A DNA stretch of 64,000 nucleotides, taken from NCBI RefSeq assembly GCF_000423505.1, contig NZ_KE384027.1:373140-437139 (forward strand). The letters are read 5' to 3'. The notes under the pieces were generated by a model, which made no database searches, was not told the origin of the DNA, and was given only the letters and a program-made list of their open reading frames with translations. The DNA is from Pseudoclavibacter soli DSM 23366. GTDB taxonomy: Bacteria > Actinomycetota > Actinomycetes > Actinomycetales > Microbacteriaceae. The position numbers and the translations under genes were made by a program. Positions 20,830-31,092 of the stretch are shown one piece after another (within the stretch, counting starts at the first letter, position 1; each line of letters begins with the position of its first letter).

Positions 20830-22698
20830 TCAGAAGTCTGCGACGATCTCGAGGATGGCCTCGCCGTAGACGGCCAGCTTGGCCTCACCGACGCCGCTGA
20901 CCTGGCTCAGCGCCTGGGTGGACGCCGGCTGCGCCGCGGCGATCGCCCGGAGCGTCGCGTCGGTGAACACGATGTAGGCGGGCACGCCCTGCGCCTTCGC
21001 CGTCTCGGAGCGCCAGTGCCGCAGGCGCTCGAACAATGGATGCAGCGCCTCGGGCAGGTCGGCCACGGCTGCGGCCGATCTGGGGCCGCGTCGTGAGCCC
21101 CGCTGGGCGGCGGCGCCCAGATCGCGGCGCAGCTCGAGCGCCTGTTCGCCCTTCAGCACGGGGATGGCCGCCTCGGTGATGCCGAGGGTCGCGTAGCGGT
21201 CGGGGCTGGTGCGCAGATAGCCCAGCGCGAGCAGCTGACGGATGACCGCCCGCCACTGCGCCGGCTGCAGCTCGGTGCCGATGCCGAACGTGGAGAGCTC
21301 ATCGTGGTGATAGCCGTGCACCCGGTCGGTCTCGTGGCCGAGCAGGATGTCGATCAGGTGCCCGGCGCCGAAGTGCTGGCCCCGTTCGCGCTGCAGGCGC
21401 ACGATGGTCGACAGCAGCTTCTGCGCCGGCACGGTGGCGTCGAAGCGCTCGGGCGGGGTGAGGCACGTGTCGCAGTTGCCGCAGGGGGCGCTCGCCTCGC
21501 CGAAGTGGGCGAGCAGGCGCACGCGTCGGCACTCGAGGGTCTCGCACAGCGCCAGCATCGCGTCGAGCGCGCGGGTCTGCGCGCGCTTGTGCATGGGGTC
21601 GCCGGCGCCCCGTTCGATCATCTGGCGCTGTTGCACCACATCTTGCAGCCCATAGGCCAGCCACGCGGTGGCGGGCAGTCCGTCGCGGCCGGCTCGGCCG
21701 GTCTCTTGGTAGTATCCCTCGATGCTCTTGGGCAGGTCGAGGTGGGCGACGAAGCGCACATCGGGTTTGTCGATACCCATGCCGAAGGCAATGGTGGCCA
21801 CCATGACCAGGCCGTCTTCTTGCAGAAACCTCGCCTGATTGGCTGCCCGCAGCTCATTTGGCAGGCCGGCGTGGTAGATGAGTGCGGCGATGCCTCGTTC
21901 GTTGAGCGCATCAGCCGTGCGCTCAACACTGGCTCGGGAGAGACAGTAGACGATGCCCGCCTCGCCGGCATGCTCGTCGCGGATGAAGCTCACCAATTGC
22001 TCGACTGGGCGGTGCTTGGGCACGATGCGGTATTGAATGTTGGGGCGATCGAAGCTCGAGACGAAGACCTGCGCGTCTTCGAGGTGCAGCCGATCGACGA
22101 TCTCGGCGCGAGTGGCCGGGGTGGCAGTTGCCGTGAGTGCGATGCGCGGCACGGTCGGCCAGCGCTCGTGCAGCACCTCGAGCTGCAGGTAGTCGGGGCG
22201 AAAGTCGTGGCCCCACTGCGCGACGCAATGCGCCTCGTCGATGGCGAACACCGAGATGGCGAGCCGGTCGAGCAGCTCGAGCGTGCGCTCGGTCGATAGG
22301 CGTTCGGGGGCGAGGTAGAGCAGATCGAGCTCGCCGGTCAGGGCCGCCTGCTCGATGCGGCGCTGCTCGCCGACGTCGAGCGACGAGTTGAGCGCGGCGG
22401 CGCGCACCCCGTTGGCCCGCAGGGCCTCGACCTGATCTTGCATCAGGGCGATGAGCGGTGAGATGACCACACCGACGCCGCCGCGCAGCAGTGCGGGCAC
22501 CTGGTAGCAGATCGATTTGCCGCCGCCGGTGGGCATGAGCACGAGAGCGTCGCCGCCCTTGGCCACGCGCTGCACGATCTCGCCCTGCTGCCCCCGAAAC
22601 GCGTCATAGCCATAGACCTGGTGCAGCACCCGGCGGGCGCGCTGCATCAGGGGCGATGCAGTGGGCGCTGCAGCCGAGGCGGGGAGATCTGAGGGCAT
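20830..22698 (-). CDS. recQ: ATP-dependent DNA helicase RecQ
   Basis: 622 residues. The superfamily 2 helicase core shows GGGKS at residues 58-62 and [17 protein letters not shown] from residue 154, then the RecQ-C zinc cysteines (CETLEC, CGNCDTC), a winged-helix region, and a C-terminal HRDC domain ([21 protein letters not shown]). It unwinds recombination intermediates 3' to 5'. I placed the start at the ATG at 22698 because TACGAT stands 6 bases upstream, giving a leaderless promoter, and upstream in-frame sequence lacks helicase similarity. Confidence 0.95.
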   Translation of the reverse strand: MPSDLPASAAAPTASPLMQRARRVLHQVYGYDAFRGQQGEIVQRVAKGGDALVLMPTGGGKSICYQVPALLRGGVGVVISPLIALMQDQVEALRANGVRAAALNSSLDVGEQRRIEQAALTGELDLLYLAPERLSTERTLELLDRLAISVFAIDEAHCVAQWGHDFRPDYLQLEVLHERWPTVPRIALTATATPATRAEIVDRLHLEDAQVFVSSFDRPNIQYRIVPKHRPVEQLVSFIRDEHAGEAGIVYCLSRASVERTADALNERGIAALIYHAGLPNELRAANQARFLQEDGLVMVATIAFGMGIDKPDVRFVAHLDLPKSIEGYYQETGRAGRDGLPATAWLAYGLQDVVQQRQMIERGAGDPMHKRAQTRALDAMLALCETLECRRVRLLAHFGEASAPCGNCDTCLTPPERFDATVPAQKLLSTIVRLQRERGQHFGAGHLIDILLGHETDRVHGYHHDELSTFGIGTELQPAQWRAVIRQLLALGYLRTSPDRYATLGITEAAIPVLKGEQALELRRDLGAAAQRGSRRGPRSAAAVADLPEALHPLFERLRHWRSETAKAQGVPAYIVFTDATLRAIAAAQPASTQALSQVSGVGEAKLAVYGEAILEIVADF

Positions 22699-22744
22699 GG
22701 GGACATCGTACGCGGGGCATCCGACATGCGGGGAGTGCAGCACG

Positions 22745-22880
22745 ATGTCTGCAGGGGCAGCGCGATGTCTGCAGCGGTGTCGGCGTGGCTGCGGACATCT
22801 GGTCGGTGGTGCAGACATTGCGTTGGCCTCCGGCGCTTGGCATCCGGTGCTTAGTGGTCGGTGCCCGGTGCTGCAGACAT
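22745..22880. repeat. Cluster of ATGTCTGCA repeats in both orientations
   Basis: In the 300-base gap between divergent recQ and the monooxygenase gene, ATGTCTGCAG occurs at 22745-22754 and 22765-22774, and its inverse TGCAGACAT at 22810-22818 and 22872-22880. A weaker inverse half (GGACAT) is at 22793. Each inverse copy is followed by TGCGTTGG. This looks like an array of binding sites or a local repeat. Confidence 0.6.
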
Positions 22881-22928
22881 TGCGTTGGTGTCAACCGAGG
22901 CCGAGCGCATCCACCCGTCAAGGTATAT

Positions 22929-22948
22929 GCACATGCATGTAAATGTGC
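22929..22948. promoter_or_regulatory. Candidate MarR operator upstream of the monooxygenase operon
   Basis: GCACAT (22929-22934) and ATGTGC (22943-22948) form an inverted repeat that encloses the perfect palindrome ACATGCATGT (22931-22940). It lies 54 bases upstream of the start of an operon whose second gene encodes a MarR regulator, so autoregulation is a reasonable inference. Confidence 0.5.
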
Positions 22949-23001
22949 TACCGTGAGCGAAGAGGTTGTGTCGACAATCGATGAGAGGGAAAGGACCACT
23001 C

Positions 23002-24186
23002 ATGCAGTACGGACTCTTCAGCGTCAGCGACGTCACCCGCGATCCGGTCAGCGGGGTCACCCCCACAGAGCACGAGCGCGTCAAGGCGCTGGTCACCATC
23101 GCCGAGAAAGCCGAAGACATCGGCCTCGACGTATTTGCGGTGGGCGAGCATCACAACCCTCCGTTCATCTCGTCGTCACCCACGACGCTGCTGGCCAATA
23201 TCGCCGGGCGCACCAAGCGCATCCTGCTGTCGACATCGACCACGCTGATCACGACCAACGACCCAGTGCGCATCGCTGAGGAGTACGCGATGCTGCAGCA
23301 CGTGGCCGACGGGCGCATGGATCTCATGCTGGGCCGCGGCAACACGGCCCCGGTCTACCCGTGGTTCGGCAAAGACATCGCCGAGTCGCTGCCGATGGCG
23401 CTCGAGAACTACAACCTGCTGCACCGCCTGTGGACCGAAGACCGCGTCGACTGGAGCGGCCAGTACCGCACCCCGCTGCGCGGGTTCACCTCGACACCGC
23501 GCCCGCTCGACGGGGTGCCGCCGTTCGTGTGGCACGGCTCGATTCGCACGCCCGAGATCGCTGAGCAGGCGGCATACTACGGCGACGGCTTCTTCGCCAA
23601 CAACATCTTCTGGCCCAAGGGTCACTACCAGCGCTTGATCCGCTTCTATCGGCAGCGCTTCGCCCATTATGGCCACGGCACCGAGGCGCAGGCGATCGTC
23701 GGCCTCGGCGGGCAGTTCTTCATGCGGCGCAATTCGCAGGATGCGGTGCGCGAGTTCCGTCCATACTTCGACAATGCGCCGGTGTACGGCCACGGCCCCA
23801 CGATGGAGGAATTCACCTCGCAGACGCCGCTGACGGTGGGCAGCCCGCAGCAGGTCATCGACAGCACGCTCGAGTTTCGCGAGGCCTTCGGCGACTACCA
23901 GCGTCAGCTGTTCTTGATCGATCACGCCGGGCTGCCGCTGAAGATCGTGCTCGAACAGCTCGATTTGTTGGGCGAGATTCTGCCGACGCTGCGTGCCGAA
24001 ACGGCAGCGAGGCAGGCGCCGGGCACGCCCGAGGGGCCCACGCACGCGTCGCTGGTCGCCGCGAAGTATGGCGACGGCCCGGTGCCCGAGTTTCGGCCGA
24101 GCGCGAACCGCGGCGACAACGTCACAGGTGGTTCGCCCTATATCGGTGAGCGCTCCAGCATCGACCTCGACGCGGAGCAGGCGTGA
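23002..24186 (+). CDS. FMN-dependent luciferase-like monooxygenase (CE1758 type)
   Basis: 394 residues of the bacterial luciferase-like TIM-barrel family. It starts MQYGLFSVSDV and contains DVFAVGEHHNPPFISSSP, TTLITTNDPVRIAEEYAMLQ and the GRMDLMLGRGN signature. It should use reduced FMN supplied by a partner reductase. The ATG at 23002 was preferred over an upstream ATG because AGGGAAAGGA lies directly upstream. The stop overlaps the next gene, a MarR regulator, and a flavin reductase follows. This trio is known from Corynebacterium efficiens-type CE1758/CE1759 families. The substrate is unknown. Confidence 0.88.
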   Translation: MQYGLFSVSDVTRDPVSGVTPTEHERVKALVTIAEKAEDIGLDVFAVGEHHNPPFISSSPTTLLANIAGRTKRILLSTSTTLITTNDPVRIAEEYAMLQHVADGRMDLMLGRGNTAPVYPWFGKDIAESLPMALENYNLLHRLWTEDRVDWSGQYRTPLRGFTSTPRPLDGVPPFVWHGSIRTPEIAEQAAYYGDGFFANNIFWPKGHYQRLIRFYRQRFAHYGHGTEAQAIVGLGGQFFMRRNSQDAVREFRPYFDNAPVYGHGPTMEEFTSQTPLTVGSPQQVIDSTLEFREAFGDYQRQLFLIDHAGLPLKIVLEQLDLLGEILPTLRAETAARQAPGTPEGPTHASLVAAKYGDGPVPEFRPSANRGDNVTGGSPYIGERSSIDLDAEQA

Positions 24187-24668
24187 GCACAGCTGCCGAT
24201 CGAGCGGCGGTCGGCGCCTGGGAGTCGCTGCTGCGAGCCCAGGTCGCCCTGTGGCGACGCTTCGGCGCAGAGCCGATCTGGTCTGAGCTCTCAATGAAGG
24301 AGTACGACGTGCTCTACACGCTGGCTGGCAGCGCGTCGGGCCTGCGACTGAGCGAGCTGGTGGATGCGGTGCTCGCGCCCCAGCCCTCGCTCTCGCGCAT
24401 GGTCGACCGGCTGGTGGCCCGGGGGCTGGTGGTCAAGCAGCGCGATGCCGACGATGCGCGCGGAGTGCGTATTCAGCTGACCGATGCTGGGCGTGCGGCG
24501 CAGCGCAGGGTTGGCCGGGCTCACGCGCGCAACATCGCTGAGGTGGTGGGCGGTGCCCTCGACGAGGCTGAGCTGGCGAATCTGAGCGAGCTGTGCCGCA
24601 GGCTGCGCACCGCGGTGACCGCAGAAGGCGCCAAAGATGCCCAGGCAGATCGAGAGACTCAGAAGTAG
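24183..24668 (+). CDS. MarR-family transcriptional regulator
   Basis: 161 residues with the winged-helix MarR core: LSELVDAVLAPQPSLSRMVD as the DNA-reading helices and the wing KQRDADDARGVRIQLTDAG. The GTG start overlaps the monooxygenase stop by four bases (GTGA), so the two are translationally coupled. It probably represses this operon through the palindrome at 22929-22948 and is released by a small aromatic or oxidising ligand; both points are inference. Confidence 0.9.
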   Translation: MSTAADRAAVGAWESLLRAQVALWRRFGAEPIWSELSMKEYDVLYTLAGSASGLRLSELVDAVLAPQPSLSRMVDRLVARGLVVKQRDADDARGVRIQLTDAGRAAQRRVGRAHARNIAEVVGGALDEAELANLSELCRRLRTAVTAEGAKDAQADRETQK

Positions 24669-24680
24669 AGGAGTGGTGAG

Positions 24681-25412
24681 ATGACGACGAAAGACGAGGC
24701 TGGTGCCGAGGTGCGGCATCCATTGGTGGTGCTGGTGTCTGCTGGCAGCGGGGTGCCCTCGAGCACCGACATGCTGCTGCAGGCGATCGCTCAGCAGGTG
24801 CAGGCACGATTCGGCGAGGTGCGCATCGAGACGGTTTCGCTGCGCGAACTGGCGATCGACATCGCGAAGGGCTTGGTGTCGAACTACGTCTCGCCCGAGC
24901 TGCAGCAGGCGTTCGACCAGGTGGCTGCGGCCGACGCGCTGGTGGTCGCCACGCCGATTTATAAGGCGACCTTCAGTGGGCTGTTCAAGTCGTTTTTCGA
25001 CCTGCTCGACAAAGATGCGTTGTATCTGACTCCCGTGCTGCTGGCGGCCACTGGGCAGTCGACGCGACATGCGCTGGCGCTGGACGACGGCATCCGGCCG
25101 CTGTTCGCGTTCATGCGGGCGCTCAGCGTACCCACCTCGATTTACGCGACGCCGGGTGACTGGAACAACGGTGCGGCGGCGCTGCATGCTCGCATTGAGC
25201 TGGCCGTCGCCGAGCTGGGGCGTCTGCTGTCAGGTGCTGGTGGTGCGGGGGTCACTCGCGGCGTTGATGCTGAAGCGGCAGATGCTCAGGGCAGCGCTTC
25301 GGTGGATGCCCCGGTGCGGCACGCTGATCGCGAGCAGTCGGTCTCGGGCGACGACGAGATTCGGCTCGACACCGACCTGATGCGACTCGCGACCGGTGGT
25401 GGCGCGGAATAA
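24681..25412 (+). CDS. NADPH-dependent FMN reductase (CE1759 type)
   Basis: 243 residues. The flavodoxin-like N-terminal 190 residues carry VLVSAGSGVPSSTDMLLQAI and the flavin-site motif TPIYKATFSGLFKSFFDLLD. The last 50 residues are a variable, hydrophilic extension. It starts 12 bases after the MarR gene with GAGGAGTGGTGAG upstream and should supply reduced FMN to the monooxygenase two genes upstream. A shorter paralogue is encoded at 61229-61795. Confidence 0.87.
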   Translation: MTTKDEAGAEVRHPLVVLVSAGSGVPSSTDMLLQAIAQQVQARFGEVRIETVSLRELAIDIAKGLVSNYVSPELQQAFDQVAAADALVVATPIYKATFSGLFKSFFDLLDKDALYLTPVLLAATGQSTRHALALDDGIRPLFAFMRALSVPTSIYATPGDWNNGAAALHARIELAVAELGRLLSGAGGAGVTRGVDAEAADAQGSASVDAPVRHADREQSVSGDDEIRLDTDLMRLATGGGAE

Positions 25413-25456
25413 GCGCCAGAAGGCTTTGCACGGGGTGCAGTGGGTGTTTCGCAATT

Positions 25457-25494
25457 CGTGACACCTGTGTGTGCTGCGGGTCTGAGGTGTCACG
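25457..25494. repeat. Inverted repeat CGTGACACCT / AGGTGTCACG
   Basis: Perfect 10-base arms at 25457-25466 and 25485-25494 with an 18-base loop, between two convergent genes. It belongs to a repeat family also seen at 25518-25579, 26672-26811 and 61836-61888. It could also stop transcription from both sides. Confidence 0.75.
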
Positions 25495-25517
25495 GATTGT
25501 TGTTTTGGCGCCGGTTT

Positions 25518-25579
25518 CTCGCGTCTCGTGACACCTGTGTGTGGTGCGGTGGGTCTTTCTCGCGTCTCGTGACACCGGT
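25518..25579. repeat. Direct repeat of TTCTCGCGTCTCGTGACACC
   Basis: Two copies of the 20-base sequence TTCTCGCGTCTCGTGACACC, about 41 bases apart (starting near 25516 and 25557), each followed by a GT-rich tail. They carry the same TCGTGACACC core as the neighbouring inverted repeat and end at the 3' end of the nuclease gene. Confidence 0.7.
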
Positions 25580-25583
25580 GTGG

Positions 25584-26537
25584 TCAGTTGGGGCGCCATC
25601 CGCGCGAGAGCAGGGCGTCAGTGATGCGTGCGACGGCCTCGGCGCCATCGTCGCGCATCGCAGGGGCGTCGATGCGAACGACCAGGATGCCGCTTGCAGT
25701 GAAGCGCTCATAACGCCGCAGGTCGGCAGCGAACTGCTCGGGCCCGCGGTGATGGGCGCCTTCGTATTCGATGCCCACGCGGAAGGCTCGAAGGAAGAGA
25801 TCGAGGACTCCGAGCAGTCGACCCGCGCTGTCGAAGACCGCGGTGTTGATCTCTGGTTCGGGCAGACCTGCGCGAAGCATCATCAGACGCAGCTGTGTCT
25901 CACGCGGAGACTCGACACCCGGCCTGATCAGCGGCAGTGCGGCGCGCAGCTGTCGAATGCCGATCATGCGCGAGCCGTCGGCGACTGCTTGCGCGAGTTG
26001 GTCCTGCGTGGCGAGCGGGCGTCGGTGCCCGGGCACGATCGTCGCGGCGACTTCTGCCAAAGGATCGCAGATCAGATAGTCGGCTGCGGCGACGAGTTCG
26101 TCGCAGGTGAGCCAGCGGGCGAGCCCCAGCCACGTGTCGACGGGGCTGCAGACGGGCAGACCCCTGATGGAATGCGTTGCGAGTGCGCTACGGCCTCGAT
26201 GTCCGCTGACTTGTGACAGGCGCAGGGGACGCTGTTCGTTGGGGGTCGTCACATGCAGCGGAAGCGTCTGCTCATATCGGCGGGGCAACGGGATGTGCCA
26301 CAGCTGCGCGGCGGTCAGATGGCTGAACGCTGCGTTGTCGGGGAGTGCGAGCGAACATGCCCGGCACCAGTTCTCGAGGGTTGCAGGAAGTGTCTTGGCT
26401 ACACGCACCCCGGGGAACGGCTGTTCGAGATCTGCCGCTCTCAAGCGAGAAGGGGTGATGTCGTGCGCAAATGCCTCGTGCACATGAAAAGGTCGAGCAC
26501 TCAGCAGCGGCGGCAGCGGGCGAGGTGTGCGGGTCAT
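25584..26537 (-). CDS. DUF559-type endonuclease-domain protein with AbiEi-like N-terminal region
   Basis: 317 residues. The C-terminal third (residues 210-317) has the Vsr-like DUF559 pattern: PRETQLRLMMLRAGLPEPE, a core GVLDLFLRAFRVGIEYEGAHH and RYERFTASGILVVRI. The N-terminal part (HVHEAFAHDITPSRLRAADL, NAAFSHLTAAQLWHIPLP) looks like the winged-helix plus linker found in many actinobacterial members related to AbiEi antitoxins. The ATG at 26537 is the first that gives this architecture; an upstream extension is possible. Repeats with a GTGACACC core flank both ends. Function in defence is suspected but unproven. Confidence 0.75.
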   Translation of the reverse strand: MTRTPRPLPPLLSARPFHVHEAFAHDITPSRLRAADLEQPFPGVRVAKTLPATLENWCRACSLALPDNAAFSHLTAAQLWHIPLPRRYEQTLPLHVTTPNEQRPLRLSQVSGHRGRSALATHSIRGLPVCSPVDTWLGLARWLTCDELVAAADYLICDPLAEVAATIVPGHRRPLATQDQLAQAVADGSRMIGIRQLRAALPLIRPGVESPRETQLRLMMLRAGLPEPEINTAVFDSAGRLLGVLDLFLRAFRVGIEYEGAHHRGPEQFAADLRRYERFTASGILVVRIDAPAMRDDGAEAVARITDALLSRGWRPN

Positions 26538-26671
26538 CGCATCAGCATCGTTCGTTCTGAGATGGTGCACCGGCAGAGTCCCGGAGCTGTGGAGAGATTC
26601 GGCGCCGACCACGCCTGTGTGAAACGTCTGTGCGTGACGTGGCGGGGCGGGGGATGGGCGCGCATCGTTGC

Positions 26672-26811
26672 GGTGTCACGAAGTGTGGGAATAGTGAAGT
26701 CTGAGTCGCATTTCGTGACACCTGTGTGTGCTTCTGCGGGGCATGGTCCCAGGGGTGTCACGAAGTGTGGGAATGGTGGGCTCTGAGTCGCATTTTGTGA
26801 CACGTGTGTGG
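26672..26811. repeat. Tandem pair of palindromic elements (82-base period)
   Basis: Two near-identical units starting at 26672 and 26754. Each begins GGTGTCACGAAGTGTGGGAA and ends near TTTCGTGACACCTGTGTG (second copy TTTTGTGACACGTGTGTG), with TCTGAGTCGCAT shared in the middle. The ends of each unit are inverted repeats. They lie between the nuclease gene and the dnaK promoter. Confidence 0.8.
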
Positions 26812-26869
26812 GGCTCGAGGCTCGAGGTACCCCTGTAATCACGCGCCCAGTCGGGCTACTTCTCTGAAA

Positions 26870-26890
26870 CATGAGTGAACTATGCTCAAC
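26870..26890. promoter_or_regulatory. Distal, imperfect HAIR (HspR-binding) element
   Basis: CATGAGT-N7-GCTCAAC matches the HAIR consensus CTTGAGT-N7-ACTCAAG at 11 of 14 positions. It lies 16 bases upstream of the -35 box of the dnaK promoter. Confidence 0.55.
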
Positions 26891-26905
26891 TTTTTGTCAC
26901 GAGCC

Positions 26906-26933
26906 TTGACAAATGGATGCGCATGCGTAAAGT
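26906..26933 (+). promoter_or_regulatory. dnaK operon promoter
   Basis: A perfect -35 TTGACA (26906-26911) and a -10 TAAAGT (26928-26933) are separated by 16 bases. The HAIR operator overlaps the end of the -10 and the transcription start region, so HspR binding would block RNA polymerase. Confidence 0.8.
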
Positions 26934-26952
26934 TGAGTGCAGGCGACTCAAG
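26932..26952. promoter_or_regulatory. Proximal HAIR (HspR-binding) operator of dnaK
   Basis: GTTGAGT-N7-ACTCAAG matches the HAIR consensus at all but the first base. HspR, encoded by the last gene of the operon, is known to bind such sites with DnaK as corepressor. Confidence 0.85.
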
Positions 26953-27018
26953 GAGGGTCGCTGAACGAGACTTCACGACAGACAGAGGCCCGGGGCACCG
27001 GGCAAGAAAGGACACAGA

Positions 27019-28884
<1,866 letters not shown>

Positions 28885-28895
28885 GGCGGTCACTG

Positions 28896-29510
28896 ATGGC
28901 TGACGACAACAAGAACGAACAGCAGTCAGCCGGTGTCGATCCTGCCGATGTGCAGGGTGCTGAGGAGGCGCTGGATGCTCAAACGGCATCCGGCGCCCCC
29001 GGCGCATCTGAGCCGGAGACCGAAGAGGTCACCGAGGCGCAGGAGCCCACTGGCGAAGCCGCTGACGCGGCTGAGGGCGCCCAGCCCGCGAGCCGCGAAG
29101 ACAAGCTGCTCGACGAGCTGCAGCGTCTCGCCGCAGAATACAAAAACTATCGTGCTCGCACTGAGGCCCAGGCAGTCATCGAGCGGCAGCGTGCTGCCGG
29201 TGAGACTGCCAAGCGCCTGTTCCCCGTGTTCGACGATCTCGATCGTGCCGAACAAGCCGGCGACCTGGCCGAGGGGTCAGCGTTCGCAACCATCGCATCC
29301 AAACTGCGTGGCGTGGCCGAGGGGCTGGGGCTGGAACGCTTCGGCGCCAAGGGCGAGCCGTTCGACCCCAAGGTGCACGAGGCAGTGCTGCAGCAGCCCA
29401 ACCCCGATGTCACCGAATTGGTGATCGGCGAGGTGGTGACTCCCGGGTATCGCATCGGCGAGACCCTGCTGCGCGCGGCCAAGGTGGTCGTGTTCGCACC
29501 CGCGGAATGA
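28896..29510 (+). CDS. grpE: Nucleotide exchange factor GrpE
   Basis: 204 residues: an acidic, low-complexity N-terminal 65 residues, a long helix (DELQRLAAEYKNYRARTEAQ) and the C-terminal beta domain with the GrpE signature VHEAVLQQPNPDVTELVIGE and GYRIGETLLRAAKV. It releases ADP from DnaK. It starts 11 bases after dnaK with an AAGGCGG-type ribosome-binding site. Confidence 0.97.
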   Translation: MADDNKNEQQSAGVDPADVQGAEEALDAQTASGAPGASEPETEEVTEAQEPTGEAADAAEGAQPASREDKLLDELQRLAAEYKNYRARTEAQAVIERQRAAGETAKRLFPVFDDLDRAEQAGDLAEGSAFATIASKLRGVAEGLGLERFGAKGEPFDPKVHEAVLQQPNPDVTELVIGEVVTPGYRIGETLLRAAKVVVFAPAE

Positions 29511-29528
29511 CAGAAGGAGGCGGAACGC

Positions 29529-30527
29529 ATGGCAAGTCAGGATTGGCTTGATAAAGACTTCTATGCCGTGCTCGGAGTGTCGAAAGACATCTCCGACGCC
29601 GACCTGAAGAAGGAGTATCGCAAGCTCGCTCGCAAGTATCACCCCGATGCGAATCAGGGTGATGCGAAGGCCGAGGCGAAGTTCAAAGAGATCTCCGAGG
29701 CGTACAGCGTGCTCTCTGACCCGAAAGAGCGCAAGGAGTACGACTCGCTTCGTGCCATGGGCGCCGGGGCCCGGTTCAGTGCCGGCTCCGGCGGCCCAGG
29801 CGGCCAGGCGGGGTTCGACGATCTGTTCGGCGGCCTGTTCAACCAAGGTGGCGGCGGAGGCGGGCAGCGAGTGCGCTTCTCAACCGGCGGCGCACCGGGC
29901 GCTGGCGGCTACGAAGATCTCTTCGGCGGCCTGTTCGGTCAGGCCGGTGGGTCTGCCGGGTTCTCGCGTGGGTCTGCGCCTGGTGAAGACGTTGAGGCGC
30001 GTGCTCGCCTGAGCTTCGAACAGGCGGTCAACGGCGCGACGGTCTCGCTCGGCACTCCGCAGGGCAAGACGGTCAAGACCAAGATCCCCGCCGGGGTGCA
30101 TGACGGGCAGAAGATTCGTCTGCGCGGCAAGGGCAACCCCGGGCGAGGCGGGGGCCCCGCCGGTGACCTGATCGTGCACATCTCGGTGGGCACGCACCCA
30201 GTGTTCACCCGCGAGGGCGACAACCTCAAGGTAGTGTTGCCGGTGACCTTTGCAGAGGCCACGCTCGGTGCCACCGTCGAGGTGCCCACGTTCGGTGGCG
30301 CACGCGTCAAGGTCAAGGTGAAACCCGGCACACCCTCTGGGCGCGTGCTGCGCATCAAGGGTCGTGGGGTGAAAACCGCCAAGCGCACCGGCGACCTGCT
30401 CGCCGAGGTGCAGGTGGTGGTGCCCACCTCACTCAAGCCGAAGGCTCGTGAGGCACTTGATGAGTTCGTTAAGGCCGTTGCCGAAGACGACCCCAGAGCC
30501 GAGCTGTTTGAACGCGCAGGGGAGTAG
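29529..30527 (+). CDS. dnaJ: J-domain co-chaperone DnaJ, lacking the zinc-finger domain
   Basis: 332 residues. The J domain holds HPD at residues 38-40 (LARKYHPDANQGD), followed by a Gly/Phe-rich linker (about 75-150) and the C-terminal substrate-binding domains with KTKIPAGVHDGQKIRLRGKG. No cysteine was found, so the four CxxCxGxG repeats of classical DnaJ are absent; the domain plan is that of CbpA/DnaJ2. It nevertheless occupies the dnaJ position in the operon, preceded by AAGGAGG. Confidence 0.93.
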   Translation: MASQDWLDKDFYAVLGVSKDISDADLKKEYRKLARKYHPDANQGDAKAEAKFKEISEAYSVLSDPKERKEYDSLRAMGAGARFSAGSGGPGGQAGFDDLFGGLFNQGGGGGGQRVRFSTGGAPGAGGYEDLFGGLFGQAGGSAGFSRGSAPGEDVEARARLSFEQAVNGATVSLGTPQGKTVKTKIPAGVHDGQKIRLRGKGNPGRGGGPAGDLIVHISVGTHPVFTREGDNLKVVLPVTFAEATLGATVEVPTFGGARVKVKVKPGTPSGRVLRIKGRGVKTAKRTGDLLAEVQVVVPTSLKPKAREALDEFVKAVAEDDPRAELFERAGE

Positions 30528-30533
30528 TCAGCC

Positions 30534-30983
30534 ATGACTGACGAGACCACTGCACTGTTCGGCATCTCGGCTGCAGCCGAGCTGGCCGGCATGCACCCGC
30601 AGACGCTGCGCCAGTACGACCGCATCGGTCTCGTGCGCCCACAGCGCACGGCCGGGCGGTCACGCCGGTACACGCTGCGCGATGTCGTGGTGCTGCGGGA
30701 GGTGCAGCGACTCTCGAATGAGGGTGTGAGTCTTGAGGGCATCCGCCGGGTCATTGAGCTCGAAAACCAGGTGCACGCGCTGCAGCAGCGGGTCAGCGAG
30801 CTGCAGACCGCACTGGCTGACGCGCTCATTTACCGGCCCGGTGGGCGCACCTTTGCCGCGGGTGCCGAAGGCGAGATCGTCACCCTCGACCAGGGGCGGC
30901 GCCGAGTGCAGACCAACGGCGGCGAACTGGTGATCTACCGGCCGATCAGCGTCGAGGTGCACACCACCGAGACGTCGGTCTGA
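30534..30983 (+). CDS. hspR: Heat-shock repressor HspR (MerR family)
   Basis: 149 residues with a MerR-type HTH at the N-terminus (FGISAAAELAGMHPQTLRQYDRIGLVRP, and TAGRSRRYTLRDV as the wing), a coiled-coil ENQVHALQQRVSELQTALAD and a C-terminal tail. HspR binds HAIR operators with DnaK as corepressor. It starts 6 bases after dnaJ. HAIR elements before dnaK (26870-26890, 26932-26952) and before hsp20 (42444-42464) are its expected targets in this window. Confidence 0.95.
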   Translation: MTDETTALFGISAAAELAGMHPQTLRQYDRIGLVRPQRTAGRSRRYTLRDVVVLREVQRLSNEGVSLEGIRRVIELENQVHALQQRVSELQTALADALIYRPGGRTFAAGAEGEIVTLDQGRRRVQTNGGELVIYRPISVEVHTTETSV

Positions 30984-31001
30984 TGCGGTGACACAGAGCA
31001 C

Positions 31002-31035
31002 AGGGCGGTGGCGCAACAAGCGCTGCCGCCCTTTC
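31002..31035 (+). terminator. Terminator of the dnaK operon
   Basis: AGGGCGGTGGCGC and GCGCTGCCGCCCT form a 13-base stem (two G-T pairs) around AACAA, followed by TTT. It starts 18 bases after the hspR stop codon. Confidence 0.85.
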
Positions 31036-31092
31036 TGCGTGTCTCTGTGCGCTGAGGGGGAGGAGGCGCTGCATCATCACCCGTGCACGCCA

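Noticed and set aside
25457-26811. CRISPR-like array around the DUF559-type gene
   Set aside because: The repeats are palindromic, differ in length and spacing, and have no uniform unique spacers. No cas gene is present.
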